A stretch of DNA of 64,000 nt from Collinsella aerofaciens (GCF_005845035.1 NZ_SPFO01000008.1:23372-87371), one strand, 5' to 3'; shown: positions 16,094-25,381, numbered from the stretch's first letter. The notes: generated from the sequence alone by a model not told the origin. A program made the numbers and translations.

Positions 16094-17725
16094 GTGTCGA
16101 TGGACGTCCATGCGGACGGCGATATTGCCGAAAACTTCTGGTGGCGGCGCACGACGTCGACGCGTCGCGGCCCCCTGTACGACATCTGCGTGGCGGCGGG
16201 GCTGCTGTTAGCGGCGACGATTGTGGGCGTGCTGCTCGACCGCCCCGGTCTCGCTCCCAGCATCATGATCGTCTACGTGTTTGCCGTGCAGCTGTGCGCC
16301 TTTTTCACCTGGAGCCGCCTGTATTGCCTGTTGAGCTCGGCTGCCGCCGTGGCGCTCTACAGCTTCTTGTTTGTCGATCCGCGCTACTCGCTGTCGTTTA
16401 TCGACCGCGTCTATCCCGGCATGTTCTTCATCATGTTTGTGGTCTCGCTTGTGTCGAGCTCGATTGCGTTGGCCCTGCGCCGCGCCCTGGCACAGGCTGC
16501 CGCCAGCGACCGCCGTACGCATATGGTGCTCGAGACCAACCGTATGCTGCAGCGGTGCGCCGATCAGCAGCAGATTGTCCATGCCATGGCAACGCAGCTG
16601 GCGCGTCTTTCGGGCTGTCCGGTCGTGTGGTACAGCGCCGACGCCGAGGGCGATGACCTGCTGCCGCGTGCGACGTACACGGCCGTGGGTGACGCCGCGC
16701 CGGTGCATGAACTGGCGCCGCAGATGCCGCCGCGGCTCTCGGCGTCCGCCTATGTGGGAACGCCGCTCGATGCCACCTATGGCGGCTCGGCGTTTTATGG
16801 CATCTACCTGACGGTTCGCACAGGCGACGGCTTCGTGCACTCGGGCGACCCCGCCTCGGTGGTGGGCGTGCTGGCTATCGTTGCCGCGCCCGACGTGCTG
16901 ACGCACGAGGAGCGGATGCTGGCCGATGCCATCGTGAGCGAAGGCGAGCTGGCGCTCGATCGCGCCCGCGCCATGGAGGCGCGCGAGGAGGCGGCGGTGC
17001 TTGCCAAAAATGAGCAGCTGCGCGCCAACCTGCTGCGCTCCATCTCGCATGATCTGCGCACGCCGCTCACCAGTATTTCGGGCAATGCCGATGTGCTGCT
17101 CGACCAGGGCTCGACCGGCACCGCCGTGCTCGACGCCCAGACGCGCCGCGGCCTGCTCCTGTCCATTCGCTCGGATGCGCAATGGCTCAACGCTACCGTC
17201 GAGAACCTACTCGCCATCACCAAGCTCGAGGGCGGTGGCATGCGCCTGTCGACCACGCTTGAGCTCATGGACGATATCGTCGAAGAAGCGCTGCGCCACG
17301 TGAATCCGGCCGTGCGCGAGCACGACCTTAAGGTGGTGCCGTGTGACGAGCCGGCGCTCGTCAACGTCGATGCGCGCCTGATGGTGCAGCTGGTGGTGAA
17401 CCTGGTGAACAATGCCATCACCTATACACCCGCAGGCTCGCATATCGTGATCTCGATTAGCGTCGACGATGGGCACGTGACGTGCTCGGTGGCCGATGAC
17501 GGCCCGGGCATCGCGCCCGAGGATCGCGAGCGGATTTTTGAGTCGTTCTACACCGCCAACCACGGTCTTGCCGACAGCCATCGCAGTGTGGGCTTGGGTC
17601 TTTCGCTCTGCCGCTCCATTGCGTTGGCGCATGGCGGTAGCATAGAGGTTGCCGCGGCGGACCCGCACGGCTCGGTCTTTACGATTGATCTTCCCGCCGC
17701 CGACGTTTCGTTTGATAAGGAGTAG
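16094..17725 (+). CDS. KdpD-like sensor histidine kinase (short form)
   Basis: Membrane sensor kinase, 543 residues. A DUF4118-type block of four helices (about residues 22-130) resembles the membrane part of KdpD, but the large N-terminal KdpD sensor and USP domains (some 350-400 residues) are absent. A GAF-like region follows. The H-box SISHDLRTPLTS carries the phosphoacceptor His319. ATP-binding motifs are NLVNNAITYT (N box), DDGPGIAPED (G1) and SVGLGLSLC (G2). The GTG start has GGGAGGGG close upstream; an ATG two codons later is possible. The gene is tightly followed by its response regulator. Control of potassium genes is inferred from the KdpD resemblance and from kup upstream. Confidence 0.88.
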   Translation: MSMDVHADGDIAENFWWRRTTSTRRGPLYDICVAAGLLLAATIVGVLLDRPGLAPSIMIVYVFAVQLCAFFTWSRLYCLLSSAAAVALYSFLFVDPRYSLSFIDRVYPGMFFIMFVVSLVSSSIALALRRALAQAAASDRRTHMVLETNRMLQRCADQQQIVHAMATQLARLSGCPVVWYSADAEGDDLLPRATYTAVGDAAPVHELAPQMPPRLSASAYVGTPLDATYGGSAFYGIYLTVRTGDGFVHSGDPASVVGVLAIVAAPDVLTHEERMLADAIVSEGELALDRARAMEAREEAAVLAKNEQLRANLLRSISHDLRTPLTSISGNADVLLDQGSTGTAVLDAQTRRGLLLSIRSDAQWLNATVENLLAITKLEGGGMRLSTTLELMDDIVEEALRHVNPAVREHDLKVVPCDEPALVNVDARLMVQLVVNLVNNAITYTPAGSHIVISISVDDGHVTCSVADDGPGIAPEDRERIFESFYTANHGLADSHRSVGLGLSLCRSIALAHGGSIEVAAADPHGSVFTIDLPAADVSFDKE

Positions 17726-17729
17726 CGCT

Positions 17730-18443
17730 GTGTCGAACTCTGCCGTAAAACCGCTTATCTTGGTCGTTGAGGACGACCCCGCCGTTCGCAACCTTATCGT
17801 TGCCGCGCTCGAGGCGCACGGCTTGCGCCATATGGCCGTGGAGACCGCCCATGCCGCTATCGCCGCCGCCTCGTCGCAGGCGCCGAGCATTGTGCTGCTC
17901 GATCTGGGCCTGCCCGACATGGACGGTGTCAAGGTGGTGGAGTCGGTGCGCACGTGGTCGGGTATGCCGATTATCGTGGTATCGGCGCGTAGCGAGGATG
18001 CGGACAAAATCCGCGCACTCGATGCCGGTGCCGACGACTACCTGACCAAGCCGTTTTCGGTCGAGGAGCTGCTCGCGCGCATTCGCACGACGCTCAGGCG
18101 CCTTTCGTATGCGCAGGTTGGCATGGGTGCGTCCGAGGGCACGTTCGATACCGGCGAGTTGCATATCGACTTTGACGCCGGCATCGCTACGATGGACGGC
18201 GAGGAGCTGCACCTGACGCCGATCGAGTACAAGTTGCTCTGCTTGCTGGCGCACAACGCCGACAAGGTGCTGACGCACCAGTTTATCCTGCACGAGATTT
18301 GGGGCACGGCGACTAAGAGTGACCTGGCGAGCCTGCGCGTCTTTATGGGTACGCTGCGCAAAAAGATCGAGTCCGACCCCGCGCATCCGCGCTATATCCA
18401 AACGCACGTGGGTATCGGTTATCGCCTGGTCACCCAAGGCTAG
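17730..18443 (+). CDS. KdpE-like OmpR-family response regulator
   Basis: Two-domain DNA-binding regulator of 237 residues. The receiver domain shows VVEDDP (acidic pocket), the phosphoacceptor Asp58 in LLDLGLPDMDG, and KPF lysine in DYLTKPFSVEEL. The C-terminal winged helix contains LHLTPIEYKLLCLLAHN, typical of KdpE/OmpR. The GTG start follows AAGGAG by seven bases and lies four bases after the kinase stop. It likely regulates potassium transport, perhaps the kup operon itself. Confidence 0.9.
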   Translation: MSNSAVKPLILVVEDDPAVRNLIVAALEAHGLRHMAVETAHAAIAAASSQAPSIVLLDLGLPDMDGVKVVESVRTWSGMPIIVVSARSEDADKIRALDAGADDYLTKPFSVEELLARIRTTLRRLSYAQVGMGASEGTFDTGELHIDFDAGIATMDGEELHLTPIEYKLLCLLAHNADKVLTHQFILHEIWGTATKSDLASLRVFMGTLRKKIESDPAHPRYIQTHVGIGYRLVTQG

Positions 18444-18467
18444 ATCGCCAACCACCATCCCAATATG

Positions 18468-18534
18468 AGTTGCGGTGAAATACGGTCTAAATTTGCCTAA
18501 TTCCAGGCAAAACAGTCCGTATTCCACCGCAACT
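18468..18534. terminator. Bidirectional hairpin between convergent genes
   Basis: An 18-base stem with one mismatch (AGTTGCGGTGAAATACGG and its partner) encloses a 31-base loop that itself folds (TTTGCCT..AGGCAAA). It lies between the regulator and the convergent methylase gene and can terminate both. Confidence 0.7.
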
Positions 18535-18537
18535 TTG

Positions 18538-21096
18538 TTATTTGCCTTTGGGCTTGCTGGCGTAGAACTTCTTCTTTTTGGACTTGCCGGCAGGGGAAGG
18601 TTTGCCGGCAAAGTTGGACTTGCCGTTGCCGGTCTGCGCGTGCGCGGGCACTGCCGCACGGGGTTTGCGGGCCTCGGGGTTGCGCAGCTCCTCGGTTCGC
18701 TCGGCAATCTCCTCGGCGCTAAAGCCGACCTCGGCCATGGCGTCCTCGATGGGCAGTCGGCGCACGATGTAGCAGTGGTGCACCTTCTGGTTGCGCGCGA
18801 AATCCTCGGGGATGGTCTGTGAGGTGATGTCCTCCAGCACGACGCCCGCGCGCGCGAGCTTGCGCGTCTCGGGGCGGAAGCCGCGCAGGTTGCAGCTAAA
18901 GATGGCATGGCTGCCCTGTGTGAGCAGGCGCGACACACCGGCCAGCAGTTCAACGTGGTCGCGCTGGACATCCCAGGTGCGACGGCCCATCTTGGACGAG
19001 TTGGAGAACGTGGGCGGGTCGACAAAGATTAGGTCCCAGCGGTTGCGCGTCTGGCGCTGGTCGCGAATCCAGGCGAGCACATCGTCACGCACAAAATGAT
19101 GCTGCGGGCCCACAAAGCCGTTCTGGCGCATGTTGCGCTCGGCCCAGTCCAGGTAGGTGTTGGAAAGATCGACCGTCACCGTCTCCTCAACGTCGCCGTC
19201 GGCCGCATAGCAGGTGGCGGTGCCGGTGTAGGCAAACAGGTTGAGAAAACGGCGCGCCTGCTTGGCGTGCTCGCGGACCAGGTTGCGGGTGACGCGGTGG
19301 TCCAGGAAGATTCCCACGTCCAGGTAGTCGTCAAAGTTGACGGCAAAGGTGAGACCGCCCTCCTCGATGAGCGGCAGGCGGCGGCGCGCGATGTTGGCAC
19401 GCTCGCCCGAGCCGCCCTTGCCGGCGCCCTGCTTGCCGTACTGCGAGCCGCCGCGCGAACGCATGCGGGCCTTGGCGTGCACGTGCTCGGCGGGGACATC
19501 CAGGATGCGCGGCGCGATGGCCAAAATGTCGAGCATGCGGGCCTGGGCAAGCGTGGGGTCGATGGTCTTGGGCGCGGCGTATTCGGCGATGACGAGCCAG
19601 CGGCCCGGCGTCTGCGGGCAGCCCTCGTACAGGTCGATGGCGGCGGAGTAGTCGGGCAGGTCGGCATCGTAGACGCGGTAGCAGCTCACGCCCTCGCGCT
19701 TGGCCCACTTGCGGCGCAGACGGGCATTCTTGCGCAGGCGGTTGGCGAACTGCTCGGACTCCGGGATGAGCACGGGCAGCGGCTTGCCGTCGCCCAAGTC
19801 GAGCGTGGCGGCAGGTTCGGACATGGGGGTGTTGGCGGCTTCGTCTTCGGCGTCCGCGGTCTGCTCCTCGGTGTTTGCGCTGGTCGCAGCCTCAAACGCT
19901 GCGGCGGCGTGGTCGAGCGAGGACCAGACTTCGACGGTTGCCTCCTCGTTGTTGGGCATGATGGCGATCGAACGCTCGGGCTCGGCGTGGAGCACGCGGG
20001 CCAGCAATCCGTCGCGGGTGAGCGCGGCGACCGGTGCCGAAGCGAGCTCGGGCGCGCGGCGCAGCTCACCGATGAGAGTCATGGCGTCGTGCATGAGCGA
20101 AAGCGGGGTCTCGGTGGTATCCGCGACGATGGCGGCGCCGGCGACGGCGCCCACATGGTCCAGCACGGTGGCAGGCTTAGCGGCGCAAAAATCGACAAAG
20201 CGCTTGTAGCCGGCGCACTTGACCATGCGCTCGGCGGTCTTGCGGGCGGCGGGGTCAACGTCTACGGCCACGATACGCGCCTGGCGCTCGCGGGCTGCGG
20301 CCTCGCGCTCGCGCACTTCGGCAACCAGCTGCTCCCACAGAGCGGCATCGTGCAGCTGCCAGCCCTCAAAGCCCCAGCGCTCGCGAGCAGCACCCGGGGC
20401 GCGGTCGGTCAGGATGCTCGCGGCCTCAAGCAGTAGGCCGCCGCCGGCGCACGAAGCGTCGATCAGCGTGGGCAGGGCCTCGTTTTCGTAATCATCGGCC
20501 GTCAGCTCGCGCTCGCACAGTGCAGTCCAGCCGACCTGCGAAAGTACCAGTGCGGAATAGTCGGGGCGCAGCACGTGCGTGCCCTCGCCGGCACGGGTTG
20601 CGGCGGGCGGCAGGCGCTTAAACAGCGGATCGCCCGAAAGGTCCAGGCTCATGCTCGCGCGGCGCTGACGCAGCGAAAGCAGCAGGTGCACATCGGGGTC
20701 GGCGGCGTCGACGTCGGCGCGACGGCCCGTGGTTTCGGCCAGACGGTCGCACAGGGCGTCCTTGGCGCGCAGGGCCGAGAAGCGCGTGTTGCGCAGCTGC
20801 TCGGTCACGCCACGAGCGGTGATGGCGATGGTGGCACCGGGGCGGATGATGCTTTCCCAGGCAATGTCGTACACACTGTCGTACAGCTCGTCGGCATCCT
20901 GCGCCTCAAAGCGCGCAAGCACCACAAACACACGGCTTGCCAGGCGCGACCACAGGCATGCGCGATAGCCCTCTTCGAGCTCGCCCTCAAACGTGGCGCG
21001 GCCCTTGAGGCGGCGAACATGCGAAAGCCCGAGCCGTTTAAGCTCGTCGGCGAGTGCGGACTCAAAGCCCTCGGGGCAGCTTGCGTAAAATTCCAT
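18538..21096 (-). CDS. rlmKL: RlmKL-like 23S rRNA guanine methyltransferase
   Basis: Fused rRNA methyltransferase of 852 residues. An N-terminal THUMP-type domain (MEFYASCPEGFESALADELK) is followed by an RlmL-like domain (DASCAGGGLLLEAA at ~210-224, ERWGFEGW) that in Escherichia coli RlmL makes m2G2445. After an acidic linker the RlmK-like domain (m7G2069) follows, with LNLFAYTGTATCYAA-type motif I (FLNLFAYTGTAT) and VDPPTFSNSSKMGR. In the first domain the expected NPPYGER motif is missing; the position reads AAIVADTTETP, so that half may be inactive. The C-terminal tail is basic and Lys-rich (KSKKKKFYASKPKGK), perhaps binding RNA. The ATG starts the THUMP domain. Confidence 0.85.
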   Translation of the reverse strand: MEFYASCPEGFESALADELKRLGLSHVRRLKGRATFEGELEEGYRACLWSRLASRVFVVLARFEAQDADELYDSVYDIAWESIIRPGATIAITARGVTEQLRNTRFSALRAKDALCDRLAETTGRRADVDAADPDVHLLLSLRQRRASMSLDLSGDPLFKRLPPAATRAGEGTHVLRPDYSALVLSQVGWTALCERELTADDYENEALPTLIDASCAGGGLLLEAASILTDRAPGAARERWGFEGWQLHDAALWEQLVAEVREREAAARERQARIVAVDVDPAARKTAERMVKCAGYKRFVDFCAAKPATVLDHVGAVAGAAIVADTTETPLSLMHDAMTLIGELRRAPELASAPVAALTRDGLLARVLHAEPERSIAIMPNNEEATVEVWSSLDHAAAAFEAATSANTEEQTADAEDEAANTPMSEPAATLDLGDGKPLPVLIPESEQFANRLRKNARLRRKWAKREGVSCYRVYDADLPDYSAAIDLYEGCPQTPGRWLVIAEYAAPKTIDPTLAQARMLDILAIAPRILDVPAEHVHAKARMRSRGGSQYGKQGAGKGGSGERANIARRRLPLIEEGGLTFAVNFDDYLDVGIFLDHRVTRNLVREHAKQARRFLNLFAYTGTATCYAADGDVEETVTVDLSNTYLDWAERNMRQNGFVGPQHHFVRDDVLAWIRDQRQTRNRWDLIFVDPPTFSNSSKMGRRTWDVQRDHVELLAGVSRLLTQGSHAIFSCNLRGFRPETRKLARAGVVLEDITSQTIPEDFARNQKVHHCYIVRRLPIEDAMAEVGFSAEEIAERTEELRNPEARKPRAAVPAHAQTGNGKSNFAGKPSPAGKSKKKKFYASKPKGK

Positions 21097-21171
21097 GGGT
21101 GACCTCTCTGGTTGCGTCGCTCCATTATATGATGGATGCTTCGTTTGCTCTTGTCCTCGAAAGGAACTCAT

Positions 21172-21999
21172 ATGATCGATGCGTGCCCCGATTCCGCTGT
21201 GCTGTTTTTTGACGTGGATGGCACGCTGACGTCGTTCGATCCCGATAACCTGACTGACAAGGATCTCACGGCAATTCGCCCTTCGCGTGCGGTGATTGAT
21301 TCGTTTCACAAGCTGCGCGATGCGGGCCACAAGGCGTTTATCTGCACGGGTCGCCCTTTGTGGCTCATCGCTGACGGCCTGCGCGCACTGGACCCTGAAG
21401 GCATCGTCGCCATGGGCGGGGCCACGCTCGAGATCGAGGGTCGTGTGGTGCACGAAGATTGCATTGACGAGGACGTAGTTGGGGAGCTCGCACGTCGCAT
21501 GGCAGCTGCCGGCGCCGAGGGTATGTTCGAGACCAATGTCACGACTTTTGCGTTGGAGCCTGCGGGCGTTGAGCAGTCGTATTTGACTGGCGCCCCCGTG
21601 GTGCACGATGCCGATCAGATGTGCATCGATGGCCGCCTGCGCGTGGGCAAGGTGTGCTTGTTTGCGCAGGATCTGGCACGCATTGCCAATGACGACGGTT
21701 TTATCGATCGAAACTTTGAACTGTGCAACACCGGTGGCAAGAATCGCGAGCTGACCCCCAAGGGCATCAATAAGGGCGTGGGCGTGGCCCGCGCGCTGGA
21801 ATACCTGGGTCGCGCGGGCAATGCGCGCACCTTTGGCTTTGGCGATTCGGGCAACGACCTGGGTATGCTCGCCGCCGTGGAGACGGCTGTGGCCATGGGC
21901 AATGCCATGCCCGAGGTTAAGGCCGTCGCCGACTACGTGACCGACGACGTCGAGCACGACGGCACCGTCACGGCTATGAAGCATTTCGGTTTGATTTAA
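21172..21999 (+). CDS. HAD-superfamily phosphatase, Cof type (IIB)
   Basis: Haloacid-dehalogenase phosphatase of 275 residues. Motif I is FFDVDGTLTSF (nucleophile Asp and general acid Asp), motif II ICTGRP, the motif III lysine in KGINKGVGVARALEYL, and motif IV FGDSGNDLGML. The cap between motifs II and III is of the C2B kind. Such enzymes hydrolyse sugar phosphates or related metabolites; the substrate cannot be told. The start follows AAAGGAA closely. It is divergent from the rRNA methylase gene, with 75 bases between. Confidence 0.88.
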   Translation: MIDACPDSAVLFFDVDGTLTSFDPDNLTDKDLTAIRPSRAVIDSFHKLRDAGHKAFICTGRPLWLIADGLRALDPEGIVAMGGATLEIEGRVVHEDCIDEDVVGELARRMAAAGAEGMFETNVTTFALEPAGVEQSYLTGAPVVHDADQMCIDGRLRVGKVCLFAQDLARIANDDGFIDRNFELCNTGGKNRELTPKGINKGVGVARALEYLGRAGNARTFGFGDSGNDLGMLAAVETAVAMGNAMPEVKAVADYVTDDVEHDGTVTAMKHFGLI

Positions 22000-22093
22000 G
22001 TGAGCCATCCGGCTACCGTTCGCCCGCGTCGGGCGGCTCGGCCTGGCCCACACTGCAAAATCGTTTTGCCGCTGGAGGGGTGTGCTCAAAAAC

Positions 22094-22172
22094 GCTAAAG
22101 TGTTTATACCGTTCACCGACAAGGTAAAAATCCGCAGCTCACGCCTTGATAAACGTAGGTAAAGTGTTTACC
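22094..22172 (+). promoter_or_regulatory. Operator-like palindromes upstream of the transaldolase
   Basis: GGTAAAGTGTTTACC (22158-22172) is a perfect interrupted palindrome 38 bases before the transaldolase start. A close relative, GCTAAAGTGTTTATACC, lies at 22094, and a third, GGTAAAGGTCTTTATC, just after the gene at 22964. Spaced copies of one palindrome suggest binding by a dimeric repressor. The regulator is not identified. Confidence 0.45.
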
Positions 22173-22210
22173 AGCTCAATGGCCTTATGCAAGCGAAAGG
22201 AATCAGGCAG

Positions 22211-22915
22211 ATGGCAATCAAGGTGTTCGCTGACGGCGCAAATCTCGAGGGCATGCTCGACATGTACGAGAACGGCAACGTTCAGGGTTTCACGACCAAC
22301 CCGTCCCTTATGAAGAAGGGCGGCGTGACGGATTACCGCGCGTTTGCCAAGGAGGTTCTGGCCCACATCACCGATGTATCCGTCTCGTTTGAGGTCTTTG
22401 CCGACGACGTCGAGACCATGGAGGTCGAGGCCCGCGAGATCGCTACCTGGGCCGAGAACGTCTACGTCAAGATTCCGTGCGTGACCACCAAGGGCGAGTC
22501 CACCGCCGAGCTGGTCCGCAAGCTTTCCGCCGACGGCATCAAGGTCAACGTCACCACCATCTTTACGCCTACGCAGGTCGATGAGATGGTCGAGGCCGTT
22601 GACGCCGAGACGCCGTCCATCATCTCGCTCTTTGCCGGCCGCATCGCCGACACCGGCGTCGACCCCATTCCGTTTATGACGGAGTCGGTTAAGAAGGCCG
22701 CCGCCAAGCCCAACTGTGAGGTCCTGTGGGCGTCCACGCGCGAGCTCATCAACATTTACCAGGCCGAGGCCTGCGGTTGCCAGATCATTACGGTGCCCAA
22801 CAGCATCCTGGCCAAGCGGAAGAACATCGGTCGCGACCCGTACGAGGTCTCGCTCGACACCGTCCGCGGCTTTGCCAAGGATATCGCCTCGCTCGGCTTT
22901 CATATTCTGCCGTAA
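22211..22915 (+). CDS. FSA/TalC-type transaldolase family aldolase
   Basis: Cytosolic class I aldolase of 234 residues, the short transaldolase (fructose-6-phosphate aldolase) subgroup. It shows GFTTNPSLM near residue 30, VYVKIPCVT with the probable Schiff-base lysine (about residue 87), and SLFAGRIADTGVDP. These match FSA/TalC and not the longer classical transaldolase. The start follows AAAGGAA; an ATG eight codons upstream would place the ribosome binding site inside the gene. Whether it acts as aldolase or transaldolase cannot be told from sequence. It stands alone between operator-like repeats and a strong terminator. Confidence 0.85.
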   Translation: MAIKVFADGANLEGMLDMYENGNVQGFTTNPSLMKKGGVTDYRAFAKEVLAHITDVSVSFEVFADDVETMEVEAREIATWAENVYVKIPCVTTKGESTAELVRKLSADGIKVNVTTIFTPTQVDEMVEAVDAETPSIISLFAGRIADTGVDPIPFMTESVKKAAAKPNCEVLWASTRELINIYQAEACGCQIITVPNSILAKRKNIGRDPYEVSLDTVRGFAKDIASLGFHILP

Positions 22916-22920
22916 GCAAG

Positions 22921-23127
22921 GGTACCCCCTGTAGCGACGTGCAAAATCGCGAGTATTCAGCAAGGTAAAGGTCTTTATCAGTTAACCGAAGCATGGAACG
23001 GCCCCCGTTCTGGCTCTAATGTCGCTAAAACGGGGGCTGTTTTTGACGTTATTGTCTCTGTGGGGCGTTCGGAACGGCGGAAATTGCAGAATACTCGCGA
23101 TTTTGCACGTCGCTGCAGGGGGTACCT
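22921..23127. repeat. Long inverted repeat at a convergent junction
   Basis: Two 38-base arms (22921-22958 and 23090-23127) are inverted copies with one difference; they begin GGTACCCCCTG and contain GTGCAAAATCGCGAG. The arms almost abut the stops of the transaldolase and Tex genes. Between them lie a GGTAAAGG..TTTATC site and an intrinsic terminator. Confidence 0.8.
23001..23045 (+). terminator. Intrinsic terminator after the transaldolase
   Basis: Stem GCCCCCGTT / AACGGGGGC followed by TGTTTTT, within the long inverted repeat. Confidence 0.8.
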
Positions 23128-23140
23128 TTGCTTTGGCGGT

Positions 23141-25288
23141 TTACTTGCCCTGCACCATGGTGAGGGAGATCTTCTTGCGGTCGCGATCGACCTTTTCAAT
23201 CCACACCTTGACCGTGTCACCGACGCGCACCACGTCGCTCGGGTGCTTGACAAAGCGGTTGGCCAGTTTGGAGATGTGCACGAGGCCGTCCTGGTGCACG
23301 CCCACGTCGACGAACGCGCCAAAGTCGACGACGTTGCGCACCGTGCCCTTGAGTTCCATGCCGGGCTCCAGGTCATCGATGGAAAGTGCTGAGCGGCTAA
23401 AGACCACCTCGGGCGCGTCGTCGCGCGGGTCGCGACCGGGCTTCTTGAGCTCGTTGACAATGTCGATGAGCGTCAGGGTACCGCAGTCTAGGTCGCTGGC
23501 CAGCGCCGAGATGCTGCCCAGACGGCGCTCGATGTCGGGCACGCCGCCGCGGCTGAGCTCGCTTGCCGCAACGCCGGCGCGCTCCAGGACGGCCGTTGCC
23601 ACCTCGTAGCTCTCGGGGTGGACGCTTGTCGCGTCGAGCGGGTTCTTGCCACCGCTGATGCGCAGGAAGCCCGCGGCGTTGAGATATGCCTTGGGTCCCA
23701 GTTTGGGGACCTTCTTAAGCTGGCGGCGATCGGTAAAGGCACCGTTTTCCTCGCGGTAGGCCACGATATTCTTGGCCACGCTCGGCGTGATGCCCGATAC
23801 GTATCCCAGCAGGCTCGCGCTTGCGGTGTTGACGTCGACGCCCACGCGGTTGACGACGTCCTCCACCACGTGGCCCAGGGTGCGCGAAAGCTCGGCCTGG
23901 TCAAGGTCGTGCTGGTACTGGCCAACGCCGATGGACTGGGGCGGAATCTTGACGAGCTCTGCCAGCGGGTCTTGCAGGCGGCGGCCCAGGCTCATGGCGC
24001 CGCGCACGGTGACGTCCAGGTCGGGGTATTCCTGACTGGCGAGCTCGGAGGCGGAGTATACCGATGCGCCGGCCTCGTTGACGATGGTGTATCGCAGTCC
24101 AGGCGCCTGCTCGGCGATGAATTCGGAGACGACTTCCTCGGTCTCACGGCTAGCGGTGCCGTTGCCAATGACGATGGTGTTGACGCCGTCCTTCTTGACG
24201 AGGCGGGCGAGCTCGTGCTTGGTGCCGGCGACGTCGTGGCGCGGCTTGGTGGGATAGACCACGCCGTGGTCGAGCAGCTTGCCGGTCTCGTCCATGACGG
24301 CGACCTTGCAGCCGGTGCGGTAGCCCGGATCGAGCGCGAGCACGCGGGCGCCGCGCACGGGGCGTGCCGAGAGCAGGCCCTCGAGATTCTTGGCAAAGAC
24401 GTTGATGGCCTCGGTCTGGGCGCGAACGGTGAGTTTGGCGCGGGCCTCGCGCTCCAGCGAGGGGGCCATGAGGCGCTTGTAGCCGTCGGCGATGGCGGCA
24501 TCGAAGACGGGCGCGAATACGCCCTGGCGTCGGGGCCAACGGCTGCCGAGGCGTGCCGTGGCGGCGGCGCCGTCGACGTTCACGCGCACGCGGAGCTTGC
24601 CCTCGCGCTCGCCGCGGTCGATAGCCAGCACGCGGTGGTTGGGTATACGGCGCAGCGGCTCGTCAAAGTTGTAGTAGGGCTCGTAGGGGGTCTTCTCGGC
24701 GGGGTCTGTGGCTTCGACGACGATATCGGCGGTGTTCTGCGTAAAGGCGCGCAGGTCGGCGACGTTCTCGGGGTCCTCGGCCACCGTCTCGGCCACGATG
24801 TCCGCCGCCCCGGCGAGCGCCTTTTCGGGCGTGTTGAAGCCGGCGTCCTCGTTGACGTAGGCCGCGGCGGCATCGAGCGCGCTGCCCTTGGCCGAGGCCT
24901 GCATGATGATCATGTTGGCAAGCGGCTCCAGGCCGGCCTCGCGGGCCTTCTGCGCGCGGGTCATACGCTTTTTGCGGTAGGGCTTGTAGAGGTCCTCGAC
25001 ACGCTGGAGCTGCGTGGCCTCGCGAATTTGCTGCTCAAGCTCTGGCGTGAGTTTGCCCTGGGCGTCGATGAGCAGAATGACGTCCTCTTTGCGCTGCTCA
25101 AGATTGCGCAGGTAAGACAGACGCTCGTCGAGTGCGCGCAGGGCGACGTCGTCCATGCCGCCCGTGGCTTCCTTGCGGTAGCGCGAGATAAAGGGGATGG
25201 TGTTGCCCTCGTCGATGAGTTTGACGGCCGCCTCGATGTTGGCGGCCTTAAGGTTGAGCTCGCGGGCGAGCTGGGCGATAAGATCCAT
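23141..25288 (-). CDS. tex: Tex-family transcription accessory protein
   Basis: Cytosolic nucleic-acid-binding protein of 715 residues, conserved in most bacteria. The N-terminus (LARELNLKAANIEAAVKLID, IPFISRYRKEATGGMDD) is typical of Tex. A YqgF-like domain has VLALDPGYRTGCKVAV near residue 330-345, helix-hairpin-helix repeats occur around 480-560 (GVDVNTASASLLGYVSGI), and a C-terminal S1 domain ends the protein (LEPGMELKGTVRNVVDFGAF). The start follows AAGGAG closely; an upstream in-frame extension has no such signal. Proposed roles are in transcription and RNA processing; details are unknown. Confidence 0.93.
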   Translation of the reverse strand: MDLIAQLARELNLKAANIEAAVKLIDEGNTIPFISRYRKEATGGMDDVALRALDERLSYLRNLEQRKEDVILLIDAQGKLTPELEQQIREATQLQRVEDLYKPYRKKRMTRAQKAREAGLEPLANMIIMQASAKGSALDAAAAYVNEDAGFNTPEKALAGAADIVAETVAEDPENVADLRAFTQNTADIVVEATDPAEKTPYEPYYNFDEPLRRIPNHRVLAIDRGEREGKLRVRVNVDGAAATARLGSRWPRRQGVFAPVFDAAIADGYKRLMAPSLEREARAKLTVRAQTEAINVFAKNLEGLLSARPVRGARVLALDPGYRTGCKVAVMDETGKLLDHGVVYPTKPRHDVAGTKHELARLVKKDGVNTIVIGNGTASRETEEVVSEFIAEQAPGLRYTIVNEAGASVYSASELASQEYPDLDVTVRGAMSLGRRLQDPLAELVKIPPQSIGVGQYQHDLDQAELSRTLGHVVEDVVNRVGVDVNTASASLLGYVSGITPSVAKNIVAYREENGAFTDRRQLKKVPKLGPKAYLNAAGFLRISGGKNPLDATSVHPESYEVATAVLERAGVAASELSRGGVPDIERRLGSISALASDLDCGTLTLIDIVNELKKPGRDPRDDAPEVVFSRSALSIDDLEPGMELKGTVRNVVDFGAFVDVGVHQDGLVHISKLANRFVKHPSDVVRVGDTVKVWIEKVDRDRKKISLTMVQGK

Positions 25289-25381
25289 GGGACTCCTTGC
25301 GTTTAAGGTGCGTTTGCAACACAGGGCTACCAAGGATACCACCCGTCCCAAAAGGCTGTTTTGGGGCCGCGCCACGAAAAC

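Noticed and set aside
21097..22122. N-terminal extension of the rRNA methylase by 340 residues
   Set aside because: The frame is open by chance opposite the HAD gene; the THUMP domain starts at the chosen ATG, and no homologous extension is expected.
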